Source: Xanthocytophaga agilis
GTDB lineage: Bacteria; Bacteroidota; Bacteroidia; Cytophagales; 172606-1
NCBI RefSeq assembly: GCF_030068605.1
Contig: NZ_JASJOU010000007.1
Location: 124,001 to 188,000, forward strand
Reading direction: 5' to 3'
Length of the DNA stretch: 64,000 nt
Part shown: positions 17,288 through 27,472 of the stretch, in pieces
Layout of the letters: every line of letters begins with the position of its first letter
How positions within the stretch are numbered: the stretch's first letter is position 1
Notes under the pieces: model-generated
The model's database searches: none
Seen by the model: the letters and a program-made list of their open reading frames with translations, nothing else
What the model was told of the DNA's origin: nothing
Made by a program: the position numbers and the translations under genes

Positions 17288-17806
17288 TTAGTTCAACACA
17301 AAGTGAATATACATAGTATAAGGCATATCTACAGGTTCGTCATCTTTTTTACCAGGATTCCATTTAGGCATTACAGTTAACAAGCGAACAGCTTCCTGGT
17401 CACATCCTGCTCCTAGTCCACTAATCACTTTAGGAGTAGTAATAGTGCCATCTTTTTTTACCATAAACCGAACAAATACATCTCCCTCTACTTTATCTTT
17501 TCTTGCCTCTTCCGGATACTTCATATTCTGAGATAAAAACTCATTCATTTTATCTTTGCCACCTGGAAATTCCGGAGGAACAAATCCTTTAACTTTCACA
17601 TTTCGTAAGGTATCTTTTTTTACTTCTTTGTACTCAAACGTCAAAGAATCCTTTACTGCTGTAGCTGTACTCTTCGCCTCACTGGTTTTAGTTTTAACTT
17701 TTGTAGCAGTGGTTGTTTTCTTTTGCGTTTTAGTGCTTTTCTGCTGTCCTATTGCCAGCCCTGCCACCATTAGAAATAAGCCAATCAAATAAAATATCTT
17801 CCGCAT
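17288..17806 (-). CDS. TonB-family energy transducer-like protein
   Basis: A 172-residue exported protein: signal sequence MRKIFYLIGLFLMVAGLAIG, a Lys/Thr/Ala-rich linker (about 22-60), and a TonB C-terminal domain (about 73-172) with FPGGKDKMNEFLSQNMKYPE, VEGDVFVRFMVKKDGTI and the closing MPYTMYIHFVLN strand. Canonical TonB keeps an N-terminal membrane anchor; here cleavage after AIG would release the protein to the periplasm, so it may be a free TonB-like domain rather than an ExbBD partner. No ExbB/D genes are nearby. Confidence 0.9.
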   Translation of the reverse strand: MRKIFYLIGLFLMVAGLAIGQQKSTKTQKKTTTATKVKTKTSEAKSTATAVKDSLTFEYKEVKKDTLRNVKVKGFVPPEFPGGKDKMNEFLSQNMKYPEEARKDKVEGDVFVRFMVKKDGTITTPKVISGLGAGCDQEAVRLLTVMPKWNPGKKDDEPVDMPYTMYIHFVLN

Positions 17807-17985
17807 AATGTCCTAAGGATAAGTTATATATCATTTACGAACAAAATTAAGTCAAGGTTTCTATAACTCCAGATGAATGTATGATAAATGCTTAAATAAC
17901 TCTCCTCCTCTCCACAAGTTACTGGCTGTCAACATTCAACTTCAACTCTTATAATAAAAACCTGATTTATAAAGATTTATAAAGC

Positions 17986-20900
17986 TTAGTGTCTGCCCTC
18001 TGATGGATTATCTTCTGATGATCTCTGAGCCTGCATCTCTGCCAATTTCTTCTTACCATAAGCAAGCTTTGTAATGGTGACATACAATACCGGCACGAAA
18101 AAGATAGCCAGCAAAGTTGCAGACAACATACCCCCAAACACAGTCCATCCAATAGTACGGCGAGCCATTGCCCCTGCCCCTGATGAGAATGCCAGTGGCA
18201 ATACCCCCAGAATAAAAGCCAGAGAGGTCATCACAATAGGGCGTAACCGCAATCGTGCTGCTTCTAAAGTAGCTTTAACAACTTCCATGCCTGCATCTAC
18301 CCTTTCTTTCGCAAACTCCACAATAAGAATGGCATTTTTGGCAGCCAGGCCAATCAGGGTAATCAATCCAATCTGTGCATACACATTGTTGGTAAGTTGC
18401 GAAGAGAAAGTAAGAGTCAATATAGCGCCAAATGCACCAATAGGTACTGCCAGCAAGACGGAAAAGGGAACAGACCAGCTTTCATACAAGGCAGTTAAAA
18501 ACAGGAATACAAACAAGATAGATAAACCAAATATATAAATGGTGCTTGATCCTGCAGCGATTTCTTCCCGGCTTAAAGCAGAAAATTCATATCCATATCC
18601 AACAGGCAATACTTCGGCAGCTACTTCTCTTAGTGCTTCAATAGCTTGTCCACTACTAAATCCAGGAGCAGATTCACCATTGATTTCCGCAGACCGGAAC
18701 AAATTAAAATGGGAAATGAGAGGTGCGCTTTCTACAACTTTATAGGAGGTCAATGTACTTAGTGGCACCATCTCTCCACTCTGGCTACGCACATAATATC
18801 TTCCTAACTCTTCGATGGTACCTCTGTAGGATGTATCTGCCTGTGCGACTACCCGGAAGTTACGCCCATATAATGTAAAGTCGTTGACATAGGCACTTCC
18901 CATAAACGTTTGCATAGTGCTAAATACATCTGAAACTGCGACTCCCAACTTTTTACATTTTTCCCGATCTACAGTTACCTGATAACCAGGTGTACGGGCA
19001 GTGAAAAAAGTAAATGCCCGACTGATTTCCGGACGCTGATTTGCTTTTGCCAGAAACTGCTGCAGCACTCGTTCAAACTCTTTGATATCCTGTGTAGCTT
19101 GTCGTTGCTCTAATACAAAAGTAAAACCAGCGGTCTGCCCTAACCCAGGGATAGGAGGTGGTGGAATTACAACAATGTTTGCCTCCTGAATAGCAGCAAA
19201 TTTCTTCCGTAACGTACCAATTAAAGCACCTGCCTGTAATGAGTCGGCTTTTCGATCGGCCCAAGGCTTCAGCTGGCAGAACACAGTACCACTACTGGAT
19301 TTAGATGAGAAGTTTACTACGTTCAATCCACCCAGACCAGCAAAGTGAGCAATGCCTTCTGTCTCTTTCAAGATTCCCATCATCTGTTTCAATATAGCCA
19401 CCGTGCGGGAAGAAGAGGAAGCATCAGGTAATTCAAACGTAATAATAATCCTTCCTTCGTCTTCTACAGGAATAAAACCTGTTGGCTTATTTACAAATAA
19501 AACTCCTGTACCCACAAACAGACATAGTAACAAGATAAGTGCATAGCGTCCATACTGAATGGTTTTCTGTACACCTTGCCCATATCGATTGGTAGTACGT
19601 CCAAACCATTGGTTAAACTTATAGAAGAACTTATTTAACCCACGAGAGTTTTGATCTAACTTCATGGGTTTTAGGAATAATGAACAAAGGGCAGGTGTTA
19701 GTGATAATGCGACAAATGCAGAAATCAATACAGAGACAGCAATAGTTATCGCAAACTGCTGATACAATCGGCCCACGATACCAGGTATAAATCCAACAGG
19801 GACAAATACAGCGGCCAGAATCAATGCAATGGCAATAACAGGTGCTGAAATATCTTTCATGGCCTTTACTGTAGCCTCTTTAGGTGAAAGTCCCTCCTCA
19901 TCAATATAATGCTGCACAGCCTCTACCACCACAATAGCATCATCCACCACAATACCAATTGCCAGTACCAGACCGAATAGCGTTAGTGTATTGATTGTGA
20001 ATCCCAATGGAATAAACATGGCAAACGTAGCTACAATAGATACTGGAATAGCCAATATAGGAATCAAGGTTGCTCGCCAGCTTTGCAGGAACAGAAATAC
20101 CACAATTACCACCAGAATCAATGCTTCTACCAGTGTATGTACTACTTCGTCAATTGAAACTTCTACCACAGACACTGCTTCAAAAGGCACTACGTAATCT
20201 ACATCTGCAGGAAAAGATTTCTTTAATTCTTCCATAGCTGCGTATACACCCTTGGCGGTCTCCAATGAGTTACTTCCAGGAGCCTGATATACCAGCAGGT
20301 AAGAAGCAGGACGACCATCTACAAATGAGTTACTGGCATAGTTAAACTTTCCTAGTTGTACACGTGCAATGTCTTTCAGATAAACCAAAGCTCCTCTCTG
20401 AGGATCACTCTTCACAATAATCTTCTCAAACTCTTCAGACCGAGCCAGACGTCCATTCACATAAATTGTATATTCAAAAGTTTGTGTATTTTTCTGAGGT
20501 GGCACACCCACTGATCCGGCTGCTACCTGTACGTTTTGCTCTCTCAACGCATTAAGTACATCTGTAGCTGTCATATTTACCTGAGCCAGCTTGTCTGGCT
20601 GTAACCAGATACGCATACTGAAATCATCAGCTCGTGTAAAGATATCCCCCACCCCTTTTACCCGTAACAAGGCATCTTTTATATAAATATTAGTATAATT
20701 ATCTGTAAAGGGCACATTATGGCTCCCTTTGGGAGAATACAATGCAACTAGCATCAAAATACTTGGATTCCGTTTCCGAACAGTCAAACCTAACCGACGT
20801 ACTTCATCTGGTAATTGAGGCGTCGCTACACTTACCCGGTTCTGTATATCCAAAGTGGCAATGTCTATATTCGTACCAACTTCAAAGGTAACGTTCATCG

Positions 20901-21168
20901 TCATCCGTCCGTCACTGGTACTGTTGGTAGACAGATAAGCCATACCTGGCGAACCATTCACCTGAGATTCTATAGGTGTAGCCACAGTTTGTTCAACAGT
21001 TTGAGCATCGGCCCCTGTAAATGTACCCGTCACCTGTACTACAGGTGGAGTAATTTCCGGATACTGGCTCACTGGCAAATTGATCAAAGCCAGTATCCCA
21101 ACCAATAAAAGAACAATAGAAGCAACTATAGCTGTTTGGGGGCGTCTTATAAATACATCAGCAATCAT
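17986..21168 (-). CDS. RND efflux transporter permease, HAE-1 (AcrB-like)
   Basis: A 1060-residue inner-membrane pump subunit. It starts MIADVFIRRPQTAIVAS (TM1), has two large periplasmic loops (about 30-330 and 560-860), and the TM4 motif GLVLAIGIVVDDAIVVVEAV with the adjacent Asp pair of the proton relay. Other family text includes PVSQYPEITPPVVQVTG and GAGAMARRTIGWTVFGGM. It should export hydrophobic or amphiphilic compounds by proton antiport, in complex with the MFP and TolC proteins encoded upstream in the same operon. Order of transcription is TolC, MFP, RND. A hairpin lies between the MFP and this gene. Confidence 0.96.
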   Translation of the reverse strand: MIADVFIRRPQTAIVASIVLLLVGILALINLPVSQYPEITPPVVQVTGTFTGADAQTVEQTVATPIESQVNGSPGMAYLSTNSTSDGRMTMNVTFEVGTNIDIATLDIQNRVSVATPQLPDEVRRLGLTVRKRNPSILMLVALYSPKGSHNVPFTDNYTNIYIKDALLRVKGVGDIFTRADDFSMRIWLQPDKLAQVNMTATDVLNALREQNVQVAAGSVGVPPQKNTQTFEYTIYVNGRLARSEEFEKIIVKSDPQRGALVYLKDIARVQLGKFNYASNSFVDGRPASYLLVYQAPGSNSLETAKGVYAAMEELKKSFPADVDYVVPFEAVSVVEVSIDEVVHTLVEALILVVIVVFLFLQSWRATLIPILAIPVSIVATFAMFIPLGFTINTLTLFGLVLAIGIVVDDAIVVVEAVQHYIDEEGLSPKEATVKAMKDISAPVIAIALILAAVFVPVGFIPGIVGRLYQQFAITIAVSVLISAFVALSLTPALCSLFLKPMKLDQNSRGLNKFFYKFNQWFGRTTNRYGQGVQKTIQYGRYALILLLCLFVGTGVLFVNKPTGFIPVEDEGRIIITFELPDASSSSRTVAILKQMMGILKETEGIAHFAGLGGLNVVNFSSKSSSGTVFCQLKPWADRKADSLQAGALIGTLRKKFAAIQEANIVVIPPPPIPGLGQTAGFTFVLEQRQATQDIKEFERVLQQFLAKANQRPEISRAFTFFTARTPGYQVTVDREKCKKLGVAVSDVFSTMQTFMGSAYVNDFTLYGRNFRVVAQADTSYRGTIEELGRYYVRSQSGEMVPLSTLTSYKVVESAPLISHFNLFRSAEINGESAPGFSSGQAIEALREVAAEVLPVGYGYEFSALSREEIAAGSSTIYIFGLSILFVFLFLTALYESWSVPFSVLLAVPIGAFGAILTLTFSSQLTNNVYAQIGLITLIGLAAKNAILIVEFAKERVDAGMEVVKATLEAARLRLRPIVMTSLAFILGVLPLAFSSGAGAMARRTIGWTVFGGMLSATLLAIFFVPVLYVTITKLAYGKKKLAEMQAQRSSEDNPSEGRH

Positions 21169-21252
21169 ATAAATCGTGACTTAGGCGTTAATGTTTGTCC
21201 ATAAAATCTTCTTTCTACTTTATCAGCAGAACAAAAGAGGCTAAAAAATGAA

Positions 21253-21278
21253 AGGATACCCTTTGAAAGAAGTATCCT
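21253..21278 (-). terminator. Intra-operon hairpin between MFP and RND genes
   Basis: AGGATAC and GTATCCT (7 bp) flank a 12-base loop; on the minus strand the stem is followed by TTTCATTTTTTAG. Position just after the MFP stop suggests an attenuator or partial terminator that lowers RND expression, though it may only protect mRNA. Confidence 0.45.
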
Positions 21279-21289
21279 AAATATATATC

Positions 21290-22408
21290 TTATCGGGAGG
21301 CTGTTTTAGCAGGCTGCGTCTGGACAGGGGCCTCATTTTTAAGTTTCTGAATTCCTTCCACAGCTATCTGTTCTCCTGCATTCAATCCGGTGGTAATAAT
21401 TGTCTGATCCTGTAATACTGCCCCCAAAGAGACTTTACGTTGCTCAGCCTTATTATCCTTAATCACATAGACAAAATATTCACCCATCTGCTCTATAACC
21501 GATTTAGAAGGAACCAGCAGTTGGCGTTTACCTGATTTGTTGAGCACCTGTACAGTTGAACTCATTCCCGTTCTCAACAGGTGTTTAGTATTCGGAAACT
21601 GTAAACGGATTCGAATAGTCCCTGTTTGTGGATTAACAGCTCTGTCTATAACTGACAACTGTCCTGGCGTATCATATTTTATACCTCCAGGCAATACCAG
21701 CCGGAATGTAGAATCACTGGCAGTCTTTTGTTTAGGCAAGTTGTAGAAACGCACCATTGTTTTTTCATCTACTTCAAAGTCAACGGCCATCGGGTCATCA
21801 GAGGATATTGTATTCAACAATGTTTGTCCCTGATTCACTAATGCTCCCATCTTTACCTGAGAAATTCCAATGGTACCTGTAAATGGAGCAAGGATAACAG
21901 AATAGGAAAGATTAGTACGGGCAGTGGTCAGATTAGCTTGTGCAGACGTTACCTGTAATTGTGCATTTCGTAAATCAGTTTCAGCATTTTCAGCAATCTG
22001 ACGTGCTACAGCATCCTGTTTTAATAATCGGTTATAGCGATCTGCATCACGCTGAGCTTTTTCCACATTGGCTTCTGCAATTCGTAAGTTGGCTAATGCC
22101 TGATCATAAGCTGCCTGATAACGGATACGATCAATTTCATAGAGCTTTTGTCCTTTCTTAACTACTTCTCCTTCTTTAAAAAAGATACCTGTCACATACC
22201 CATTTACCTGTGCTAGTAAAGTTACCTCATTAAGTGCGACAATTGTGCCTGGAAAATTATCATAGTAGATTGGATCTCCTTCCTGTACAACCTGAACAGT
22301 TACAGGTATGGCAGCATCTGGTTTAGCTCCCTCTGTGGCTGCTTTTTTCCCACATGAGAAAAGTCCTACTAAAAATATATTAAAAAAAAGAATGGATAAA
22401 CGTTTCAT
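21290..22408 (-). CDS. RND efflux periplasmic adaptor (membrane fusion protein)
   Basis: A 372-residue lipoprotein: signal MKRLSILFFNIFLVGLFSCG with lipobox FSC, then a lipoyl half-motif (LAQVNGYVTGIFFKEGEVVKKGQKLYEID), an alpha-hairpin (about 85-150, coiled coil), the second lipoyl half (FTGTIGISQVKMGALVNQG), a beta-barrel and a membrane-proximal domain. It bridges the RND pump and the outer-membrane channel. The gene follows the TolC-like gene by about 40 bases on the minus strand. Only ordinary features are seen. Confidence 0.95.
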   Translation of the reverse strand: MKRLSILFFNIFLVGLFSCGKKAATEGAKPDAAIPVTVQVVQEGDPIYYDNFPGTIVALNEVTLLAQVNGYVTGIFFKEGEVVKKGQKLYEIDRIRYQAAYDQALANLRIAEANVEKAQRDADRYNRLLKQDAVARQIAENAETDLRNAQLQVTSAQANLTTARTNLSYSVILAPFTGTIGISQVKMGALVNQGQTLLNTISSDDPMAVDFEVDEKTMVRFYNLPKQKTASDSTFRLVLPGGIKYDTPGQLSVIDRAVNPQTGTIRIRLQFPNTKHLLRTGMSSTVQVLNKSGKRQLLVPSKSVIEQMGEYFVYVIKDNKAEQRKVSLGAVLQDQTIITTGLNAGEQIAVEGIQKLKNEAPVQTQPAKTASR

Positions 22409-22447
22409 GAATAGTAGATAGATTTTGAATCATGTAACAGATAGTAT

Positions 22448-23788
22448 TTATTCGTTGTATGGGACACTACCCATAGCACGTAAAAGATCGTATTTGCTGG
22501 AAATGACCCGCAACAACGCATTTCTGGCGTCTAACTGTGCACTACGCAAGTCTGTTTCTGCCACAATAACCTCCAGATATTGTTTTATTCCTTCCTTATA
22601 CTGAAGATTAACAGTATTGTAAACATCCCGGGCGATCTCTTCATTTTCTTCAAGCACCTTCCAATCACTTACTGCACTTTTATAATTGGCTAGGGCTAAT
22701 CTATACTCTGAATTGATTTGATTTTTCAAACCTTTCTGCTGCCAGTCAAAACTGCGGATCTGCAATTCAGCCTTTTGTACATTACGAAGCCGTTTAAAAC
22801 CCTGAAATAAGGGAACAGAAAGTCGAAGCCCATAATAAGTGTATGGATAGGACCTATTGTATAAATCAGATATATTATCATTAAGATATAGAAAATCATG
22901 CGTAAATATGGCTGACAGAGTAGGTAAGAAGGCCCAGCGGTAATATGATAGATTGGTCTCCTGTAGCTTAAGAGCAGTTTGTAGTTGTTGATATTCAATC
23001 CGGTTCACAGGTTCCAATGTTTGAAGTGTATCAACAATGGCCGCTTGCCGTAAACTAGCTGTATCAAATGCTACCACCAAATCATTTTCAGCAGGGTATC
23101 CGATGGTTTGTTTTAATACAGCTGTCTTATAAATAATACTTTCCTGGGCAGCTTTCTTTTGTGAACGAGCACTGTTTAAAGCAATAGTAGCTCTTTTATA
23201 GTCTATCTTATCTGTGATACCGCTTTCGTATTGATTATAGGTATCTCTCAAATTTCTTTCCAGCCGTACAATATCCTCATCCAGGATAGAAAGTTGATCC
23301 ATTGTGATGAACAGATCAAAGAATGCCTTACTCACATTAACTACTACATCTATTTTGGATGCGGTAACATTCTGAGAAGCCTGCTGTCGAAGTACTGGTG
23401 CAGTTCGTGAAGCTAATCTCAGATTATTGTTAAATATTGTTTGTGTAGCAGAAAAGATAAGATTGGAATTATTTTTCAGACCAAATTGTACTGCCCGCCT
23501 TTGGCCAGTAGCTGCATCGGGAATAATATTCGTTTGCAGCTTAATATAATGGGTAATGTCATAATTGAAGTTTATTTGTGGATACCAATCTGCCAGATTA
23601 ATCTGTACATCTTTCTGGGTGATTTGTTCTGCTATTTTTTGTTGCTGAAGAGTTGGTTCATTCTGCAATGCATACTTAATACATTCATCTAACGTCATAT
23701 TTTGGTTATTCGATTGCGAATAACCCAGATCAGGTAGTAAACAAAAAGAGCATAATAGAATCCAACCAGATACTAAAAATCTTTTCAT
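22448..23788 (-). CDS. TolC family outer-membrane efflux protein
   Basis: About 446 residues using the ATG at 23788 (MKRFLVSGWILLCSF, a clear signal peptide ending near GYSQ); an upstream in-frame ATG at 23845 would prepend 19 residues without signal character and is less likely. Two outer-membrane efflux repeats are visible: LDECIKYALQNEPTLQQQKI ... VVNVSKAFFDLFITMDQLSIL and the C-terminal NYKSAVSDWKVLEENEEIARDVYNTVNLQYKEG. It forms the trimeric exit duct of the adjacent RND system. First gene of the three-gene operon; no local regulator is adjacent. Confidence 0.94.
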   Translation of the reverse strand: MKRFLVSGWILLCSFCLLPDLGYSQSNNQNMTLDECIKYALQNEPTLQQQKIAEQITQKDVQINLADWYPQINFNYDITHYIKLQTNIIPDAATGQRRAVQFGLKNNSNLIFSATQTIFNNNLRLASRTAPVLRQQASQNVTASKIDVVVNVSKAFFDLFITMDQLSILDEDIVRLERNLRDTYNQYESGITDKIDYKRATIALNSARSQKKAAQESIIYKTAVLKQTIGYPAENDLVVAFDTASLRQAAIVDTLQTLEPVNRIEYQQLQTALKLQETNLSYYRWAFLPTLSAIFTHDFLYLNDNISDLYNRSYPYTYYGLRLSVPLFQGFKRLRNVQKAELQIRSFDWQQKGLKNQINSEYRLALANYKSAVSDWKVLEENEEIARDVYNTVNLQYKEGIKQYLEVIVAETDLRSAQLDARNALLRVISSKYDLLRAMGSVPYNE

Positions 23789-24051
23789 AAATCGATGATA
23801 AGTGGAGAGAATATGAATAAAGCTATATCTGTATGATTTACGCAAACAATCTTTCTTACAAAAAAGTGCAATTAGTGTTGGACTTATAGTAACCTTTTCT
23901 GCTCCGAGGATAAAAAGAATAATAATTCATCAAAAATAAATACTAGTTTAATAAAAGTTGATAGTTTTATTAAACTCATTTTCAGCAAATTAATCATCTT
24001 ATAGAAGACCACAATACATTTTCACTTATTTGTAAATTTTTATATCTATAA

Positions 24052-24085
24052 TAAAAAAACCTGTCCGTTAGAGACAGGTTCTTTT
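24052..24085 (-). terminator. Terminator after htrA
   Basis: AACCTGTC and GACAGGTT form an 8-bp stem around seven bases; on the minus strand it is followed by TTTTTAT. It lies 21 bases beyond the stop of the protease gene. Confidence 0.85.
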
Positions 24086-24105
24086 ATTATCTTCCTACTA
24101 CATAT

Positions 24106-25518
24106 TTAATAATACATCTGATAAGTGACTCTCTCACCGGAAGGGTCTAATCCTTCAATAATCAAACGACCTCTTACATTTCCCATCATGTCAACCACAT
24201 CTTTCGGTGCGTTTACGGGCTGACGGTTAATGGAAGTGATGATAAATCCTTCATCAAACTGACTCAACACGCCACGTCCTGTAATTTTCACAATCCGTAC
24301 CCCATTTTGTAATCGAAACTTATCCTTCTCAACTTTAGACAAAGCTTCCAACTCTGCACCCAGCGATTCTGCTTTATAGGTTTCATGTTTCAATAAACCT
24401 GTAGTACCTTCCCGATTTGTTAGCGTCAGTTGTCCTTCTTTGGTATCATTACCTCTACGATACGTCACCGTTATTTTATCTCCCGGACGATAGAAACTCA
24501 ACTGTTCATCAAACTCAGCCTTACTATTTATAGTCTGTCCATTTACTTTCAGAATCACATCACCCTTACGTAATCCCAGCTTTTCTGCTGCAGAACCAGT
24601 TTCAAGATATGTCACGACGGCACCAGAGTAATCATTCAGAGCATACTTTTCAGCTGTTTGGCTATTGATGTCTGAGACTTCTGCTCCCAGGAAGCCAGTC
24701 TGCACTTCTCCGTATTTCACAAGGTCATTAAATATCTTGTTTACAATATCTACAGGAACAGCAAAACCATAACCTGTGTAGCTACCTGTACGTGATAAAA
24801 TTGCACTATTAATACCAATTAATTCTCCTTTGATATTCACTAATGCCCCCCCACTATTACCAGGATTAATGGCCGCATCTGTCTGAATAAAAGACTCAAT
24901 AGGAAACTGACTACCCAAAATACCAATATTACGACCTTTTGCACTTACAATACCAGCTGTTACCGTAGAAGTAAGGTTAAACGGATTACCAACAGCCAGT
25001 ACCCATTCTCCTACCTGTACATCCCGGCTATGGGCTAACTTAATAGCAGGTAATCCTTTTCCTTCGATTTTTAACACAGCAATATCTGTAGACGGGTCAG
25101 TACCAATCATCTTGGCTTTGTAAGATCGTTTATTATGTACTACCTCAATAGAGTTCGCATTTTCAATTACGTGGTTATTGGTTACTACATATCCATCTGC
25201 TGTAAAAATTACTCCAGACCCGGAACCAGAAACTTTTTGTTCGCGACCTCCGCCACCAAAAAACCAGTCAAACATATCATACTGATTGGCAATGGTTGAA
25301 GTGGTTTTAATAAATACTACACTGGATGTACTGGCAGCAGATGCTGCCACAAAGTCAGCATTTATCGGTGAATTAGTATAGGCCTGACTGACAGTTCGCA
25401 TTACAGAAGTAGTATTTTCTGGTAGAACCGGAGTAGGAGAAGTTCCCAAGTGCTGAAACAAAAAGGCTCCAAATACTCCCGAGCCTAAGCTTAACAAAAC
25501 TGTTTTTAATGTTTTCAT
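24106..25518 (-). CDS. Periplasmic serine protease HtrA/DegQ
   Basis: A 470-residue trypsin-like protease. N-terminal membrane/signal segment (about 1-25), protease domain with catalytic His116 (TNNHVI), Asp145 (DPSTDIAV) and Ser222 (NPGNSGGAL), then two PDZ domains (about 260-360 and 380-470). It degrades or refolds damaged envelope proteins. The second PDZ is recognisable by RLQNGVRIVKITGRGVLSQF. The gene is monocistronic: a hairpin terminator follows and a divergent lipoprotein gene precedes it. Confidence 0.95.
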   Translation of the reverse strand: MKTLKTVLLSLGSGVFGAFLFQHLGTSPTPVLPENTTSVMRTVSQAYTNSPINADFVAASAASTSSVVFIKTTSTIANQYDMFDWFFGGGGREQKVSGSGSGVIFTADGYVVTNNHVIENANSIEVVHNKRSYKAKMIGTDPSTDIAVLKIEGKGLPAIKLAHSRDVQVGEWVLAVGNPFNLTSTVTAGIVSAKGRNIGILGSQFPIESFIQTDAAINPGNSGGALVNIKGELIGINSAILSRTGSYTGYGFAVPVDIVNKIFNDLVKYGEVQTGFLGAEVSDINSQTAEKYALNDYSGAVVTYLETGSAAEKLGLRKGDVILKVNGQTINSKAEFDEQLSFYRPGDKITVTYRRGNDTKEGQLTLTNREGTTGLLKHETYKAESLGAELEALSKVEKDKFRLQNGVRIVKITGRGVLSQFDEGFIITSINRQPVNAPKDVVDMMGNVRGRLIIEGLDPSGERVTYQMYY

Positions 25519-25534
25519 TAGGGTTCAGACAAAA

Positions 25535-25542
25535 CAAACATA
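25535..25542 (-). promoter_or_regulatory. Candidate -7 box of the htrA gene
   Basis: On the minus strand this reads TATGTTTG, matching TAnnTTTG, 16 bases before the htrA ATG. A -33 TTG at the normal spacing is not evident, and the short leader is unusual, so the assignment is tentative. Confidence 0.35.
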
Positions 25543-25760
25543 CTGTAAACTAACTCTTTTCTGACATAGAATCAAAAATTATGCAATAGAAAGAAAGACG
25601 GAAAAACTATAAGCTAGATTTTGGTTGGATTATCCCCTATTCCGAATCATCTCGCATATCCTCTCTTTCCTGATTTTTTCAATTAAACATAGGTTACCTA
25701 CTAATCTCAAAGGTATTAAAATTTGAAAATGTATATCTTTTGCTACAACGCTAACTACCT

Positions 25761-26486
25761 ATGAAAACGTCATTAATAGCTTTTGTATTACTTACAATCT
25801 TTAGCAGTTGCGGAGAACTCGAATCGTCACAAACGCAAACACTCTTTGACCAGCCACAACCAGCAGATGTCAAAAACACAACGGAGTTTGGCAAAAAAAT
25901 TCAAGGTACTTATATGAATCAGAAGATTCATATTTCTCAGGATTCTTCAGGCTTTTATTCGGATACTACTTTTTTGCAAGTATATTCCAATTCAATCCTT
26001 TCAGTATCCCGATTCTTTCTAAAACAGCATCGCAGGGATTTGGATCTTCCTGATTCGGTAAAAAATTTAAATAACACAGCTTTACTTTCCTATATTACCA
26101 AAGAAGAAGGTTTGACCAAAGCATATTTTGTTGCAGATACTCTATTTTGTTTTACACAAATCTCTGACACAATTCTTAAACTTTCTGCACCTACTGTACT
26201 TCGCTACTACAAAGGTTCCTACTTTATCAATACTCCAGTTGAACCATCTGGTTGGGAAGTAATGCGACTGACACCTAAAAAGGATTATCTTCTTGTGAGC
26301 TACTTATATGCAGAAGATTCCATCACCACAGATATTGAACAAATCACACCCGTGAAAGTGACAACATACGAACAGGATAGCTCCAGCTATACTTTCACAT
26401 CTATCAATCCAAGTCGAAAGGAATTTAAGAAACTAATCAAAGAAGATTTATTTACAACAGAAAAAGTCTACAGGAAAATCCGATAA
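25761..26486 (+). CDS. Hypothetical lipoprotein
   Basis: A 241-residue protein with a lipoprotein signal MKTSLIAFVLLTIFSSCGEL (lipobox FSSC, Cys17). The mature part is mixed and rich in Ser, Thr and Tyr; I recognise no domain. Predicted location is the periplasmic face of the inner or outer membrane. It is convergent with the archaemetzincin gene: the two stops lie only about 5 bases apart (26486 and 26492), with no room for a separate terminator. Confidence 0.82.
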   Translation: MKTSLIAFVLLTIFSSCGELESSQTQTLFDQPQPADVKNTTEFGKKIQGTYMNQKIHISQDSSGFYSDTTFLQVYSNSILSVSRFFLKQHRRDLDLPDSVKNLNNTALLSYITKEEGLTKAYFVADTLFCFTQISDTILKLSAPTVLRYYKGSYFINTPVEPSGWEVMRLTPKKDYLLVSYLYAEDSITTDIEQITPVKVTTYEQDSSSYTFTSINPSRKEFKKLIKEDLFTTEKVYRKIR

Positions 26487-26491
26487 TCTTT

Positions 26492-27386
26492 TCAATCTTC
26501 TGTAATAGCCACTATACTCCTATCATAAAACCGGACCAGTTCATAGTTTTTTTCATTTACCCAAAAACTACGAACCCTTGTCAAATGCTGTTTTTCATCC
26601 TGCTTTAGATTCCAACACAATTTTCGCAAACATTCCGGACAAAAATAAGTAGGACGCCCATCCATCTCAAACTTGTTATTACTCCCATTCATACAACATT
26701 CATATTTGACACAATGTCTAATAGAAAACATATGTCCAATTTCATGATGCAGTCCGGATTGTACGCTGAAACACCTGATCAAATTCTTTAGGATTATCAG
26801 CACATCCAAAGCGATTAATAGACCATACACCCACACGTTTTTTCAAAGATGCTAAACCAAAGACATAGTTCCAATCTGGTCGGGGATACAAATCATAGGT
26901 TGTAAATGCGATTAAAACAGCGGCATCACCAGGTAGCACAGGAGCTAACACGTCATTGAGAATCAGACTGGCACTTAGTTGTATACCTGTATCTTCCCGT
27001 TCTCTTGAGTCTTTCAGAAAGTTGGCATTCTCAGGCACAGACACATACTTTACTTGAAGTCCATAAAATAACCAGAGATATTGGGCTGTTTTTGAAACGA
27101 TTTGTAATTCTGTGGGAGAAAATGTCCCAATACGCATAATATAGATCTTGTCCCGCCCACCATCCAGACGAGTGGGCTTTTTGTTCACATAGGTTTCAAA
27201 AGACTGATAGGTTTCTTTGTGTTCTGCCAGCCATTCTCCTGGCATAGGCTGTTCTTTTAACTTATGTAAAGGAGTTAATTTCTGTTGTATAACGACTCGA
27301 CTGTCTTTCTTTTCTTTACACGAAATCATTAACAAACATAAAATTCCTCCCACTAAGAGAGTTCTTACATACTTATGATTTAACAT
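26492..27386 (-). pseudogene. Archaemetzincin-type zinc metalloprotease, frameshifted lipoprotein
   Basis: Two frames together give one archaemetzincin. The first (27386 to 26742, 214 residues) starts with a lipoprotein signal MLNHKYVRTLLVGGILCLLMISC and reads to TIRTAS before TGA. The second (ending 26492) carries the catalytic text HHEIGHMFSIRHC, then YECCMNGSN and YFCPECLRKL, which match the family's HExxHxxxxxHC...CxM...CxxC zinc sites. Known homologues run directly from the 'TIRTA' helix into HEIGH, so the frame changes at about 26744-26752 (two bases missing, or one extra). As printed, no single frame contains both the N-terminal half and the zinc site, so the protease should be dead unless the ribosome shifts frame. 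Family identity is firm; the cause of the break is open. Confidence 0.82.
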
Positions 27387-27472
27387 ACAATGCAGACTGA
27401 TGGCTTACAGATAAAATTGTATCTAAATGTAGAAATATAAAACAGTAATTGAAAAAGGTGTATTTTTACCGC

